A stretch of DNA of 53,510 nucleotides, taken from the NCBI GenBank assembly GCA_903886975.1, contig CAISOB010000027.1, forward strand, positions 1 through 53,510, written 5' to 3'. Shown here piece after piece: positions 8,379 to 16,957 of this stretch. The first letter of the stretch is position 1. Each line of letters starts with the position of its first letter. The notes below the pieces were generated by a model. That model worked only from the letters and a program-made list of their open reading frames with translations, made no database searches and was not told the origin of the DNA. Made by a program: the position numbers and the translations under genes. The stretch is from an uncultured beta proteobacterium. GTDB lineage: Bacteria; Pseudomonadota; Gammaproteobacteria; Burkholderiales; Rhodocyclaceae.

Positions 8379-9383
8379 TCAGTGGTAGGTCCAGTGGGTA
8401 AGTGGGTGGCCGGCGATCGGCAGCCTCAGGGTAGCGATGCTGTCGCCGAGCAGACAACCGAGGTAAGCCGTGCGCAGGTCCGGGCCGCCAAAAGCCAGGC
8501 TCGACAGGTTCTTCAAGCGTTTGCTCTTGACCTTGTCAAGATGCGGCCGGCCGAGTTCATTGTTCTGAAAGGCCTGCTCGACCCATGCTACATGGTCGGC
8601 ATCGGCATCTTCGAGGATCAGTTGCTGGCGACCGTCGGGATGCACGCGAATGATCCGGTTGCTGATGATGCTGGTGATCCACGCGCCGCCTTCGGCATCG
8701 AAAGCCAAGCCATCCGGGAAGGTTCCGGCACCGAACTCGGTAACAATTTCGCGCCGGCCAAGATCGCCGCCCGCGCGGATCGGGAAGCGCGACAGGCGGC
8801 GTCCGAAGGTTTCATTGACGTAGAGCCAGCGGCCGCTCGGATCGACGGCCGCTTCGTTGGTATAGCCGAGATCATCGGCAACGATGCGCGCACCTTTGTC
8901 GTCAACCATGACGATGAAACCGTCGGCAATATCGCTGCGGTAAGCCGCCGCGCGCGGCACTTTCCGCGTACTGACGGTAATCCAGGTGCGCCCGCAATGG
9001 TCGGTGAACACGAAGTTGCTCGGCGGCAGGTCGATGCCATCGACGCGGTCGACAAACACGCTGACCCGGCCATCGCGCTCCAGGCGGAAGACCCCGCCAC
9101 ACTCCGCGCCGAGATCGGCAATGAGGAAGGAACCGTCGGCATTGAGCGCGATGCCATTGGGCCGCAGTTCGCGGCCATCCGGAGCGAGGCCGCGATAGAG
9201 GCGCTGCTCGCCGCTCGGCAAAATGTGGGCGACACCGCCGCGCCAGTCGGCGCTGTAGAGATCGCCATGCAGCGTACTCAAGACACATTCGGGACGATTG
9301 AGCATGCCGCCGACGAAGGCCAGAGCCTCGGGCCCGATCGTGGCCAAGGCACCGCGAACAGCGTTTGGCGATAATTGGGACAC
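8379..9383 (-). CDS. SMP-30/gluconolactonase-family protein
   Basis: About 334 residues of a six-bladed propeller of the SMP-30/gluconolactonase/LRE family. The metal-site motifs are RPECV (Glu), a RPNGIALNADG turn, YTNEAAVDPSGRWLYVNET (Asn) and FPDGLAFDAEGG (Asp). Such enzymes hydrolyse sugar lactones. The start is uncertain: GTG 9383 is chosen because it places RPECV about 25 residues in, as usual, while the frame is open up to a TTG at 9443. It is the first gene of the minus-strand set with GntR and ABM. A strictosidine-synthase-like esterase is possible but less likely. Confidence 0.8.
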   Translation of the reverse strand: MSQLSPNAVRGALATIGPEALAFVGGMLNRPECVLSTLHGDLYSADWRGGVAHILPSGEQRLYRGLAPDGRELRPNGIALNADGSFLIADLGAECGGVFRLERDGRVSVFVDRVDGIDLPPSNFVFTDHCGRTWITVSTRKVPRAAAYRSDIADGFIVMVDDKGARIVADDLGYTNEAAVDPSGRWLYVNETFGRRLSRFPIRAGGDLGRREIVTEFGAGTFPDGLAFDAEGGAWITSIISNRIIRVHPDGRQQLILEDADADHVAWVEQAFQNNELGRPHLDKVKSKRLKNLSSLAFGGPDLRTAYLGCLLGDSIATLRLPIAGHPLTHWTYH

Positions 9384-9510
9384 GTGGAGTCGCCGGTTAT
9401 GACAATTAATGGATACCTTAATGGATTTTGAGAATGCGGTCAAGCGAGGCGGGCCGGCCGGTTATCTTTACGTCATATCTCCGGCCGACAGCCCGCTTTG
9501 CTCCCGCGGA

Positions 9511-9837
9511 TCAAGCTTGCCAGACGCCGTATCCCTGTTCGCGCAAGTCGATCGCCAGTTCCACCTCCATGTCGCGCGCGCCGTCATAAGGCATGGGGTT
9601 ATAGACCTCGTAAAGCCGCGGCAGCAAGCGCAGGCCGAATTGCCTGACGTAGCGGTTGGACTGCAGTCCCGCCTTGTGCTTGTCGAAGCGCTGGTCGGGA
9701 TCGAGCCCGGTCATGCCGACGTAGACGCAGGGCTTGCCGATCTCGTAATCGGGGTTCGCCTTCCTGAAGCGGCCTTCGTAAAGAACGTCTTTCGACAGTT
9801 CGATTACGTACACATGATAGTGGTCGCGGTTGCGCAC
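9511..9837 (-). CDS. GIY-YIG-like small protein
   Basis: A ~108-residue protein with the outline of a GIY-YIG domain: HVYVIEL strand, CVYVGMTG with the second Tyr-x-Gly element, then DQRFDKHKAGLQSNRYV and the late MEVELAIDLREQGYGVW helix with the acidic residue. The isolated domain is found in many small proteins of unknown role; nuclease activity is not assured. The start is uncertain: GTG 9837 is given, TTG 9879 is also possible and would lie 20 bases after the VOC stop. It may be co-transcribed with the VOC gene. Confidence 0.65.
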   Translation of the reverse strand: MRNRDHYHVYVIELSKDVLYEGRFRKANPDYEIGKPCVYVGMTGLDPDQRFDKHKAGLQSNRYVRQFGLRLLPRLYEVYNPMPYDGARDMEVELAIDLREQGYGVWQA

Positions 9838-9898
9838 GGTTCGCTGACGATGCTCTCTATGGCAAGCGCCGAACGGCAATACGCCGTTCTCGCAATTG

Positions 9899-10324
9899 TC
9901 AATTGGCGGGTGGGCCTAAGACGATCACCATCCAGGATACGCCAAAGCGGTCGGTGAGCATGCCGAAACTCGGTGAAAAGAAAGTTTTCGTGAGCGGCAT
10001 CTTCACCTGCCCGCCCTGAACGAGCGCATTGAATCGTTGCTCGGCCTCGGGCTCGTCGGCAACGGTCAGCGAGAGTTGGAAGCCGGCGAAGCCGCCGTGC
10101 TTGCCGGTGCAATCGTCGGAGGCCATCACGACGCTGTCGCCGACACGGAAGCTGGCATGCATCACCCAGTTCTGCTTGCCCGCGAGGTCCACACCGGGCG
10201 GCGGCGCTTCCGGGCCGTCTCGGTAGCGCATCAGCATTTCGGTCTTGGCACCGAGCGCGTGGGCATAGAATTCGATCGCTTCTTCGCAGCGACCGTCAAA
10301 GTGCAGATAGGGCTGAACGAGCAT
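9899..10324 (-). CDS. VOC-family protein (PhnB/glyoxalase-like)
   Basis: A 141-residue vicinal-oxygen-chelate protein of the PhnB-like group: LVQPYLHFDGRCEEAIEFY at the start, a central FRVGDSVVMASDD strand and the end motif MLTDRFGVSWMV. The fold is often found as a dimer with a metal site, but many members have no known reaction. The ATG has an AAGGAGA box 4 bases upstream. Function cannot be given from sequence. Confidence 0.82.
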   Translation of the reverse strand: MLVQPYLHFDGRCEEAIEFYAHALGAKTEMLMRYRDGPEAPPPGVDLAGKQNWVMHASFRVGDSVVMASDDCTGKHGGFAGFQLSLTVADEPEAEQRFNALVQGGQVKMPLTKTFFSPSFGMLTDRFGVSWMVIVLGPPAN

Positions 10325-10789
10325 GATCTCTCCTTGAATTTCGACTTGCCGTGATTCGAATGATCCGCAAACTCACATAGGCCCCCGGTTTTGCCCGAGC
10401 ACACTCAAGCGGGCGTGCTAGTGGCCCCGGACGGGGGCCACGAAGAGCGGGCTTGTGCAACGCTTTGCCCGAGACATAACCGCGATTGCTTTCCGGCGAG
10501 AACTCGATTGCAGACGCGGCGTCTCCCCGTCGCTCGCGTTGGCCGCCGGCTGGTCCCGAGCAGCGCCGCAAGAAATCTTCTGATGGGCGCCTATAGCAAA
10601 TAGTTCCGCCGCGCGCTGCCGCGAAGATTCGCCAAGGTTTTCGATTAGCGGCAATCGGCGTGCCTAAATGGACCCCTGGTCCACCGGCGCGCTTGCGCTA
10701 TAATCACCGGCTTGCGAATGGCTCCATCAGGCGATCCCGCTCACCGCAGACTGCCGCCCGCTCGGCGCGGATAAGTACAGGAATAGTGG
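10325..10789. other. 465-base intergenic region before mltD
   Basis: No convincing gene is seen here. The small open frames that cross it have no ribosome site and no recognisable product. Two structures stand out: an 8-bp inverted repeat GTGGCCCC-N5-GGGGCCAC at 10421-10441 without a following T run, and a perfect TATAAT at 10699-10704, described separately. The rest is ordinary GC-rich spacer. Confidence 0.5.
10676..10704 (+). promoter_or_regulatory. candidate sigma-70 promoter of mltD
   Basis: A perfect -10 box TATAAT lies at 10699-10704, 86 bases before the mltD start. The -35 region 17 bases upstream (about 10676-10681, CTGGTC) is poor, so the promoter may be weak or need an activator. 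Confidence 0.45.
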
Positions 10790-12403
10790 ATGACGATACG
10801 AAGCGATTTTGCATTACTCGCCCTGCGCATTGTCTGTCTTGCCATTCTGCTGGGGCTTTCGGGCTGTACGGTCGTGCCGCCGCAAGGCGATCAGCAGGCA
10901 TCTTCGACCACCTCTGCGCCTCGTCCCAGCGGTGCCGATGCGTCCGCGTCGGCCGATGGCGGACTAGTCGCTGGCCGCGCGGCAGCAAGCGCGCAAGCCC
11001 GGCAGCACGTCCAGGCGAAGACCACGGCGCCCGTCGACAGCCGGCTTCCGACCATCGAAATCTCCATGCCGGCGCAGTTTCCGCAAACTATCGACCTGAC
11101 GGCCGAGGCCGCGGATCTGTTCGAGCGCATGCGCAACGGCTATTCCATGCCGAATATCAGCAACGATCTCGTTCTCTACCACCAGCAGTGGTATATCAAC
11201 CGGCCGGACTATTTGCGCCGCATGGTCGAGCGCAGCAGCCTTTACATGCATCATATCGTCGAAGAACTTGAAAAGCGCGGCATGCCGATGGAGCTCGCCT
11301 TCTTGCCGATGGTCGAGAGCGCCTACAACCCGATGGCTTATTCGCGCGCCAAGGCGTCCGGCCTGTGGCAGTTCATTCCCTCTACCGGCAAGCGCTACAA
11401 GCTCGACCAGAACTGGTTGAAGGACGACCGGCGCGACATCGTCGCCTCGACCAACGCCGCCCTCGACTATCTGCAATCGCTCTACGAAATGCAGGGCGAC
11501 TGGCATCTGGCGCTCGCTTCGTACAACTGGGGCGAGAACGCCGTCGCGCGGGCAATCGCCAAGAACAAGGCACTGGGCCTGCCGACCGATTACCTGAGCC
11601 TGACCATGCCGGCGGAAACGCGCAACTATGTGCCCAAGCTGCAAGCCCTGAAGAATATTTTCGGCAACCCGGAACTGGTCGCTGAACTGGAACTCCTGAA
11701 GATACCCAATCGCCCCTTCTTCGCCACGGTCACTCAGACCGCCAACATCGACGTCACCGTCGCCGCCAAGCTGGCCGAAATGTCGGTGCACGACCTGATT
11801 GCGCTCAATCCGGCGCACAACCGGCCGGTGATCATGTCGGAAACGCCGCTGAGCATCCCGGCCGACAAGGTCGACGTTTTCCTGAGCAACCTCAAGGCGC
11901 GTGAAAACAGCAAGCTGCCGCTTTGCTCCTGGCAGACCTATACCCTGCGGCCGGGCGACAAGCTGGAAAAGATCGCCCCGCGCTACGGCATGACTCTCGC
12001 CAGTCTCAAATTGGCGAACGGCATCAAGGGGCGCGCCCGGGTACGGCCGGGAACAATTCTGCTGGTTGCCGGCAAGGACGGCGACCACGCCGACCTCGCC
12101 GCACTCGCCGAACAGGCGCTCCCGCCGCAGTCCGAGCGGGCGCCCGCCGCACGCAAGGGCGCGGCGACCAAATCAGTGACCGGCCAGCGCCGCCAGATCA
12201 CCAGCCGGCCTGGCGGAGCGGCGGCGACCGGCAAGAAGCCGCCGGCAGTCACGCACTACGTTGTGCGGCGCGGCGATACGCTGGCGTCGATCGCCAGGCG
12301 CTACAAGGTCGGCGCTGACGACCTGTTGCGCTTGAACCGCATTTCGCCGAATGCGCTGACCCCGGGGAGGACGCTGACCATTCCTCTCGCACGCAATCCC
12401 TGA
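10790..12403 (+). CDS. mltD: membrane-bound lytic murein transglycosylase D
   Basis: A 537-residue MltD lipoprotein. The lipobox LSGC puts the lipidated Cys at residue 26, so it is anchored at the outer membrane. The SLT domain (about residues 125-290) carries the catalytic Glu176 in LPMVESAYNP and the GLWQFIPSTG motif. Two LysM peptidoglycan-binding repeats follow near residues 383-425 and 487-532, linked by an Ala/Arg-rich stretch. The enzyme cleaves the MurNAc-GlcNAc bond with formation of 1,6-anhydro ends, remodelling the wall. It stands alone, facing the convergent ABC operon. Confidence 0.93.
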   Translation: MTIRSDFALLALRIVCLAILLGLSGCTVVPPQGDQQASSTTSAPRPSGADASASADGGLVAGRAAASAQARQHVQAKTTAPVDSRLPTIEISMPAQFPQTIDLTAEAADLFERMRNGYSMPNISNDLVLYHQQWYINRPDYLRRMVERSSLYMHHIVEELEKRGMPMELAFLPMVESAYNPMAYSRAKASGLWQFIPSTGKRYKLDQNWLKDDRRDIVASTNAALDYLQSLYEMQGDWHLALASYNWGENAVARAIAKNKALGLPTDYLSLTMPAETRNYVPKLQALKNIFGNPELVAELELLKIPNRPFFATVTQTANIDVTVAAKLAEMSVHDLIALNPAHNRPVIMSETPLSIPADKVDVFLSNLKARENSKLPLCSWQTYTLRPGDKLEKIAPRYGMTLASLKLANGIKGRARVRPGTILLVAGKDGDHADLAALAEQALPPQSERAPAARKGAATKSVTGQRRQITSRPGGAAATGKKPPAVTHYVVRRGDTLASIARRYKVGADDLLRLNRISPNALTPGRTLTIPLARNP

Positions 12404-12477
12404 GCCGCACAACAGCGCGATCGAACCGATCCGGCGCAAGACGATATTGATCAACATCGATCCGGCCTTCGGGCCGA

Positions 12478-14547
12478 CTAGTCTTGCGTGTCTCCTGCTA
12501 CGACGTCCTCCCCCGCCCGATGGCAGTGCACCACATGAGTCGCGGTGATGTTCGTCGTCTCCGGATAGTGCGCGCGGCATTCGGCGATCGCCAGCGGACA
12601 GCGCGGATGAAAGTGGCAGCCTGTGGGCGGATTGGCCGGCGAAGGCATTTCGCCCGCGAGGCGAATGAACGCCGGCTGCACATCGGCGCGCGGGCTCGGC
12701 ACCGCGGCGAGCAAGGTCCGGGTATAGGGGTGACGCGGCGAGCGCAATACTTCGTCCGCGCTGCCGCGCTCGACGATGCGGCCAAGGTACATTACCGCCA
12801 CTTCGTGCGCGAGATATTCGACGACGGCGAAGTTATGCGTGATGAACAGGTAGGCAAGCCCGAGGTCGTCCTGCAGCGCCTTGAGCAGATTGAGAATCTG
12901 CGCCTGCACCGAGACATCGAGCGCCGAGGTCGGCTCGTCGCAAATGATCAGTTCCGGCTGCACGGCGAGCGCGCGGGCGATGGCGATGCGCTGGCGCTGA
13001 CCGCCGGAGAATTCGTGCGGATAACGCAGCGCCGCCGCCGACGCGAGGCCCACCTGCTGCAGCAAGGCCGCAATCGCCGATTCCGCTCCGGCACCGGCAT
13101 CCGTTTCTGCTTGCGGCGGCGCCACGCCGAGCGCGCGCATCCCCTCGCCGATGATCTCGCCGACCGCCAGGCGCGGGTTGAGCGAGGCGAAGGGATCCTG
13201 GAAAATCATTTGCATGCGCCGGCGCAGTGGGCGCAAGTCGCCGCGCGGGAGAACGGTCAGTTCGCGGCCGCCGAGTTGCACACTGCCGCCGCTCGGCTTG
13301 ATCAGTTGCAGGATCGCCTTGCCGACCGTCGTCTTGCCGCAGCCCGACTCGCCGACGAGCGCCAGCGTACGGCCGCGCCCGATCTCTAGAGTAACGCCGT
13401 CGACCGCTTTGACGTAGCCCACCGTGCGTTGCAGGACGCCGCGCCGGATCGGGAAGTGCACACGCAGGCCCTGCACTGCCAGAAGCGTGGTTTCGGGGGC
13501 GCGCAGAGGAATCGTCGCTGGTTCAATTCTCGGGCCGCTGCCGACCGCCCTGCCCGGCTCGGCAAGCAGATGGCAGCGCACGCGGTGGCCGCTGTCGCCC
13601 CCGACCGTGTACCACGGCGGCGACTCGTCGCGGCAGCGTGCCCAAGCGTGCGGGCAACGCTCGGCGAAGCGGCAGCCGGACGGCATCGCCGCAGGCGCCG
13701 GCACCTGCCCGGCGATCGTCTCGAGCCGGCCGCCGCGCCGCGAGAGGTCGGGCAACGCAGCAAAAAGTTTTTGCGTATAGGGATGACGCGGGGCATTGAA
13801 GAAGGCCGCGCGCGGCGCTTCCTCGACGATCTGCCCCGCATACATGACGGCGACGCGATGGGCCATTTGCGCGACGACGCCAAGATCGTGGGTGATCAGC
13901 AACATGCCCATGCCGCGCTCGGCCTGGACGCGGCGCAGGAGGTCGAGGATTTGCGCCTGGATGGTCACGTCGAGCGCCGTCGTCGGCTCGTCGGCGATCA
14001 GGAGGCGTGGATTGCCGGCGAGCGCGATGGCGATCATCACCCGCTGTTTCATGCCGCCGGAGAGCTGGAAGGGGTATTCGTCGAGGCGGCGCGCCGCATC
14101 CGCTATGCCGACGGCATCGAGCAGTTCAAGCGCGCGGCTGCGCGCCGCCGCACCGCCGAGGCCCGCATGCCGGGCCAGCACTTCGCCGATCTGGTGCGCG
14201 ACGGTCAGCACCGGATTGAGGCTGGTCGCCGGTTCCTGGAAGATCATCGCCATGCCGCCGCCGCGCACGGCGCGCATTTCGGCCTCGGGCAATTGCAAGA
14301 GATCGCGGCCTTCGAAATTCACCGCCCCGTCGAGAATGCGTCCGGCCGGCGGCAAGAGGCGCAAGAGCGACAGCGCGCTCGCCGATTTGCCGCAGCCCGA
14401 TTCGCCGAGCAGGGCCAAGGTTTCGCCAGCGCGCAGTTCGAAGCTCACGCCATCGACGGCGACCAGCACCTGCCGCGTGTCGGCGAAACCGCTGACAAAA
14501 CCCATGCGCAGATCGCTGACGGTGAGGATCATATCGCCGCCGCTCAT
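12478..14547 (-). CDS. peptide ABC transporter, fused double ATPase (YejF-like)
   Basis: 689 residues containing two complete nucleotide-binding domains, as in YejF or fused DppDF. Domain 1: GESGCGKSASAL Walker A, LSGGMKQRVMIA signature, LLIADEPTTALD Walker B. Domain 2: GESGCGKTTVGK, FSGGQRQRIAIA, LIICDEPTSALD. Each domain ends with the oligopeptide-ATPase C-terminal cysteine region (for instance CRFAERCPHAWARC and CHFHPRCPLAIAEC) typical of Opp/Dpp ATPases. The ATG at 14547 shares ATGA with the permease stop at 14544, a coupled start. The longer open frame upstream is a shadow of the permease gene. It energises peptide uptake by the two preceding permeases. Confidence 0.9.
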   Translation of the reverse strand: MSGGDMILTVSDLRMGFVSGFADTRQVLVAVDGVSFELRAGETLALLGESGCGKSASALSLLRLLPPAGRILDGAVNFEGRDLLQLPEAEMRAVRGGGMAMIFQEPATSLNPVLTVAHQIGEVLARHAGLGGAAARSRALELLDAVGIADAARRLDEYPFQLSGGMKQRVMIAIALAGNPRLLIADEPTTALDVTIQAQILDLLRRVQAERGMGMLLITHDLGVVAQMAHRVAVMYAGQIVEEAPRAAFFNAPRHPYTQKLFAALPDLSRRGGRLETIAGQVPAPAAMPSGCRFAERCPHAWARCRDESPPWYTVGGDSGHRVRCHLLAEPGRAVGSGPRIEPATIPLRAPETTLLAVQGLRVHFPIRRGVLQRTVGYVKAVDGVTLEIGRGRTLALVGESGCGKTTVGKAILQLIKPSGGSVQLGGRELTVLPRGDLRPLRRRMQMIFQDPFASLNPRLAVGEIIGEGMRALGVAPPQAETDAGAGAESAIAALLQQVGLASAAALRYPHEFSGGQRQRIAIARALAVQPELIICDEPTSALDVSVQAQILNLLKALQDDLGLAYLFITHNFAVVEYLAHEVAVMYLGRIVERGSADEVLRSPRHPYTRTLLAAVPSPRADVQPAFIRLAGEMPSPANPPTGCHFHPRCPLAIAECRAHYPETTNITATHVVHCHRAGEDVVAGDTQD

Positions 14548-15980
14548 GCCGCCCCCGCCTGGCGTGGATCGAAAGCATCGCGCACCGCGTCGGCGAGCAG
14601 GTTGGCGGCCAGCACCAGCGCGAACATGAAGACGAAAGCCGCCGCCAGCGACCACCAGACCATCGGTTCGCGCGCCATTTCCATGCGCGCGTTGTTGATC
14701 ATGTTGCCGAAGCTGAACATGATCGGATCGACGCCGATGCCGACATAGGAGAGCACCGCCTCGGCGAGCACCAGGCTGGAAAAATCCATGACCAGCGCGA
14801 TGATCACGATGTGCATCAGGTTGGGCAGGATGTGGCGGATGATGATGCGCAGGTCGGAAACGCCGAAGGCATGCGCCGCCTGGATGTATTCGAGCTCGCG
14901 CAACTTGAGCGTCTCGCCGCGCAGCAGGCGGCACAGGCTGGTCCAGCTGGTCAAACCAAGGATGAAGCACAACGCCAGCAGGCGCAGATCGGCGCGCTCG
15001 GCGGCGGTGGCGAACCATTGCGGATGGGTGTCGATGATCACCTGCATCATCAGCACCGCCGCGGCGATCAGCAGCACGCCGGGAATCGAACTCAGCGTCG
15101 TGTAAAGGTATTGGATCAGGTCGTCGACCCGGCCGCGGAAGTAGCCGGCAAAAATGCCCAGCAGGATGGCCAGCGGCAGCGTCACCAGCGTCGTCACGAG
15201 ACCGATGACCAGGGCCGTACGAACGCTCTTCAGCACCTGGTAGAGCACGTCCTGTCCGACCTTGTCAGTGCCGAAGACATGGTAGTCGACGCACAGCGCG
15301 GCGATCGGCAAGAGCAGAAGCAGCAGTACGGCCAGGGTCGAGAGCACCGAAGTCCAGGCGAAATCGGTCTCGCCCCGCAGCAGCGCCCTCGCCATTTCAT
15401 GCACCGGGCAGCCGCGCCGGCGCGCCAAGAGGCAAGCGCAAGCCGCCGCGAACGCAGCCCACAGCGCGCAGGCCAGCGCCTCGGCGCGCAGCGCGCGATT
15501 GACAATATCGGCGTCGTGGCGCGCTTCATCACCCTGCAGATGCGCACCGCCGAAGGTCAGGCGCGGGAAGTCACGCATCTGGCGAACGCTGCCATCGGCC
15601 TCGCGCAGCTCGATCGCTTCCTTGGCGTAAGCGCGCGTCGCGAGTGGCTCGGAGTAAGTCTTTTCGCTGCGCGTGCGCAGCGGGCTCGCCGCGGCGTCAA
15701 GCAGCGAGAGCACCTCGACCGCGTAGGCTGGCGGCTGTCCTGCTTCGCGGCCCGGCAGCTGCGGCCGGTAATGGATTGAGTCGAGCAGGCCGGCAATCAG
15801 AAAGAAGAGCAGCACCGTCGCCGCAGCCATTCCCGGCCGGCTGCGCCCGACCCGCTGCCAGGCTGCGCGGAGCAGCGGATTACGCGAGGACAGGAAGCCC
15901 AGCGCCAGCGCTGCGAGCACCAGCAGCCAGATCAAGACATCCGACCAGAGCAGAACCGGCAGGAAGGTTATCTCACTCAA
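14544..15980 (-). CDS. peptide ABC transporter permease (YejE/DppC-like)
   Basis: A 478-residue permease of the Dpp/Opp C type. The core BPD_transp_1 domain is in the second half, with the family EAA loop around ELEYIQAAHAFGVSDLRIIIRH. It is much longer than typical 300-residue DppC: after the first two helices there is a ~150-residue insert with an extra hydrophobic stretch near ALACALWAAFAAACACLLA, similar to YejE, which also carries a periplasmic insert. The start is a TTG that overlaps the preceding permease stop by 8 bases. It works with the neighbouring YejB-like permease as a heterodimer in the inner membrane. Confidence 0.87.
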   Translation of the reverse strand: MSEITFLPVLLWSDVLIWLLVLAALALGFLSSRNPLLRAAWQRVGRSRPGMAAATVLLFFLIAGLLDSIHYRPQLPGREAGQPPAYAVEVLSLLDAAASPLRTRSEKTYSEPLATRAYAKEAIELREADGSVRQMRDFPRLTFGGAHLQGDEARHDADIVNRALRAEALACALWAAFAAACACLLARRRGCPVHEMARALLRGETDFAWTSVLSTLAVLLLLLLPIAALCVDYHVFGTDKVGQDVLYQVLKSVRTALVIGLVTTLVTLPLAILLGIFAGYFRGRVDDLIQYLYTTLSSIPGVLLIAAAVLMMQVIIDTHPQWFATAAERADLRLLALCFILGLTSWTSLCRLLRGETLKLRELEYIQAAHAFGVSDLRIIIRHILPNLMHIVIIALVMDFSSLVLAEAVLSYVGIGVDPIMFSFGNMINNARMEMAREPMVWWSLAAAFVFMFALVLAANLLADAVRDAFDPRQAGAA

Positions 15981-16950
15981 ACCTGATCCTCGGATCGACG
16001 AAGGTGTAGGAAATGTCGGTGAGCATCAGGCCGACGATGTATAGAACCGAGCCGATGAAGACCATGGCGCGCACGACGGCGAAATCCTGCGCGTTGATCG
16101 CATCGATGGTGTAGCTGCCGAGGCCCGGAATGCCGAAAAACGATTCGGTCAGCAGCGAGCCCATGAAGAGCAGCGGGATGACCACGACGACGCCGGTCAG
16201 GATCGGAATCATCGCGTTGCGCAGCACATGGCCGAAGAGTACGGCGAGCTCGGAAAGCCCCTTGGCGCGCGCGGTGCGCACGTAGTCCTTGTTGATTTCC
16301 TCGAGAAAAATAGTGCGGTACCAGCGCGCCGACGAACCGATTCCCGAAACGATGCCGATGAGTACCGGCAGGATCAGAAACTTCCAGGCGTCGAGGCCGC
16401 CGCTATAACCCGAAATCGGCACCAGGCGCCACAGTTTGCTGATCAGGAACTGCCCGCCGATGATGTAGAACAACCCGGAGATCGACATCAGCGCGACACA
16501 CAGCACGACGCCCCAGAAATCGAGCGGGCTGGCGCGGAAAAAAGCCAGCAGCAGGGCAAAGCTGATCGTCACCATGAGGCCGAGGATAAAGGTCGGCAGC
16601 GCGATGGCCAGCGACGGCCCCATGCGCGTTCGGATTTCGCGCGCGATGTCGCGGCCGTCCTCGGCGCGACCGAAGTCGCCGACGAACATGCGCGCCGACT
16701 TGGCGAAGAAGATGGTGTCGGTCAGCACGCCGGCGCCCGCGGCCTGGGCGTTGATGAACAGCGGCTTGTCGTAGCCGCGCTCGACTTTCCATTTGGCGAT
16801 GGCCTCGGCGGTGACGCGCTTGACGCCAAGCTGCATGCGCGCCATGTCGTCGGGCGTATTGACGATGAAGAACAGCGCGAAAGTGATCAGATTGACGCCG
16901 ATCAGGATCGGGATCGCGTAAAGCAGGCGGCGGACGAGGTAGGCGAGCAT
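15973..16950 (-). CDS. peptide ABC transporter permease (YejB/DppB-like)
   Basis: A 325-residue permease starting with the hallmark MLAYLVRRLLYAIPILIGVN first helix of DppB/OppB/YejB. It has about six membrane helices and the cytoplasmic EAA motif near DYVRTARAKGLSELAVLFGH. I set the start at ATG 16950, seven bases after the solute-binding protein stop; the longer open frame runs into that gene. A periplasmic loop after helix 1 holds TVTAEAIAKWKVERGYD-like sequence usual for YejB. It is the first permease of the operon. Confidence 0.9.
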   Translation of the reverse strand: MLAYLVRRLLYAIPILIGVNLITFALFFIVNTPDDMARMQLGVKRVTAEAIAKWKVERGYDKPLFINAQAAGAGVLTDTIFFAKSARMFVGDFGRAEDGRDIAREIRTRMGPSLAIALPTFILGLMVTISFALLLAFFRASPLDFWGVVLCVALMSISGLFYIIGGQFLISKLWRLVPISGYSGGLDAWKFLILPVLIGIVSGIGSSARWYRTIFLEEINKDYVRTARAKGLSELAVLFGHVLRNAMIPILTGVVVVIPLLFMGSLLTESFFGIPGLGSYTIDAINAQDFAVVRAMVFIGSVLYIVGLMLTDISYTFVDPRIRFE

Positions 16951-16957
16951 GGCAGTC

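Noticed and set aside
10421..10441. Inverted repeat GTGGCCCC-N5-GGGGCCAC considered as a terminator.
   Set aside because: No T run follows on either strand and no gene ends nearby.
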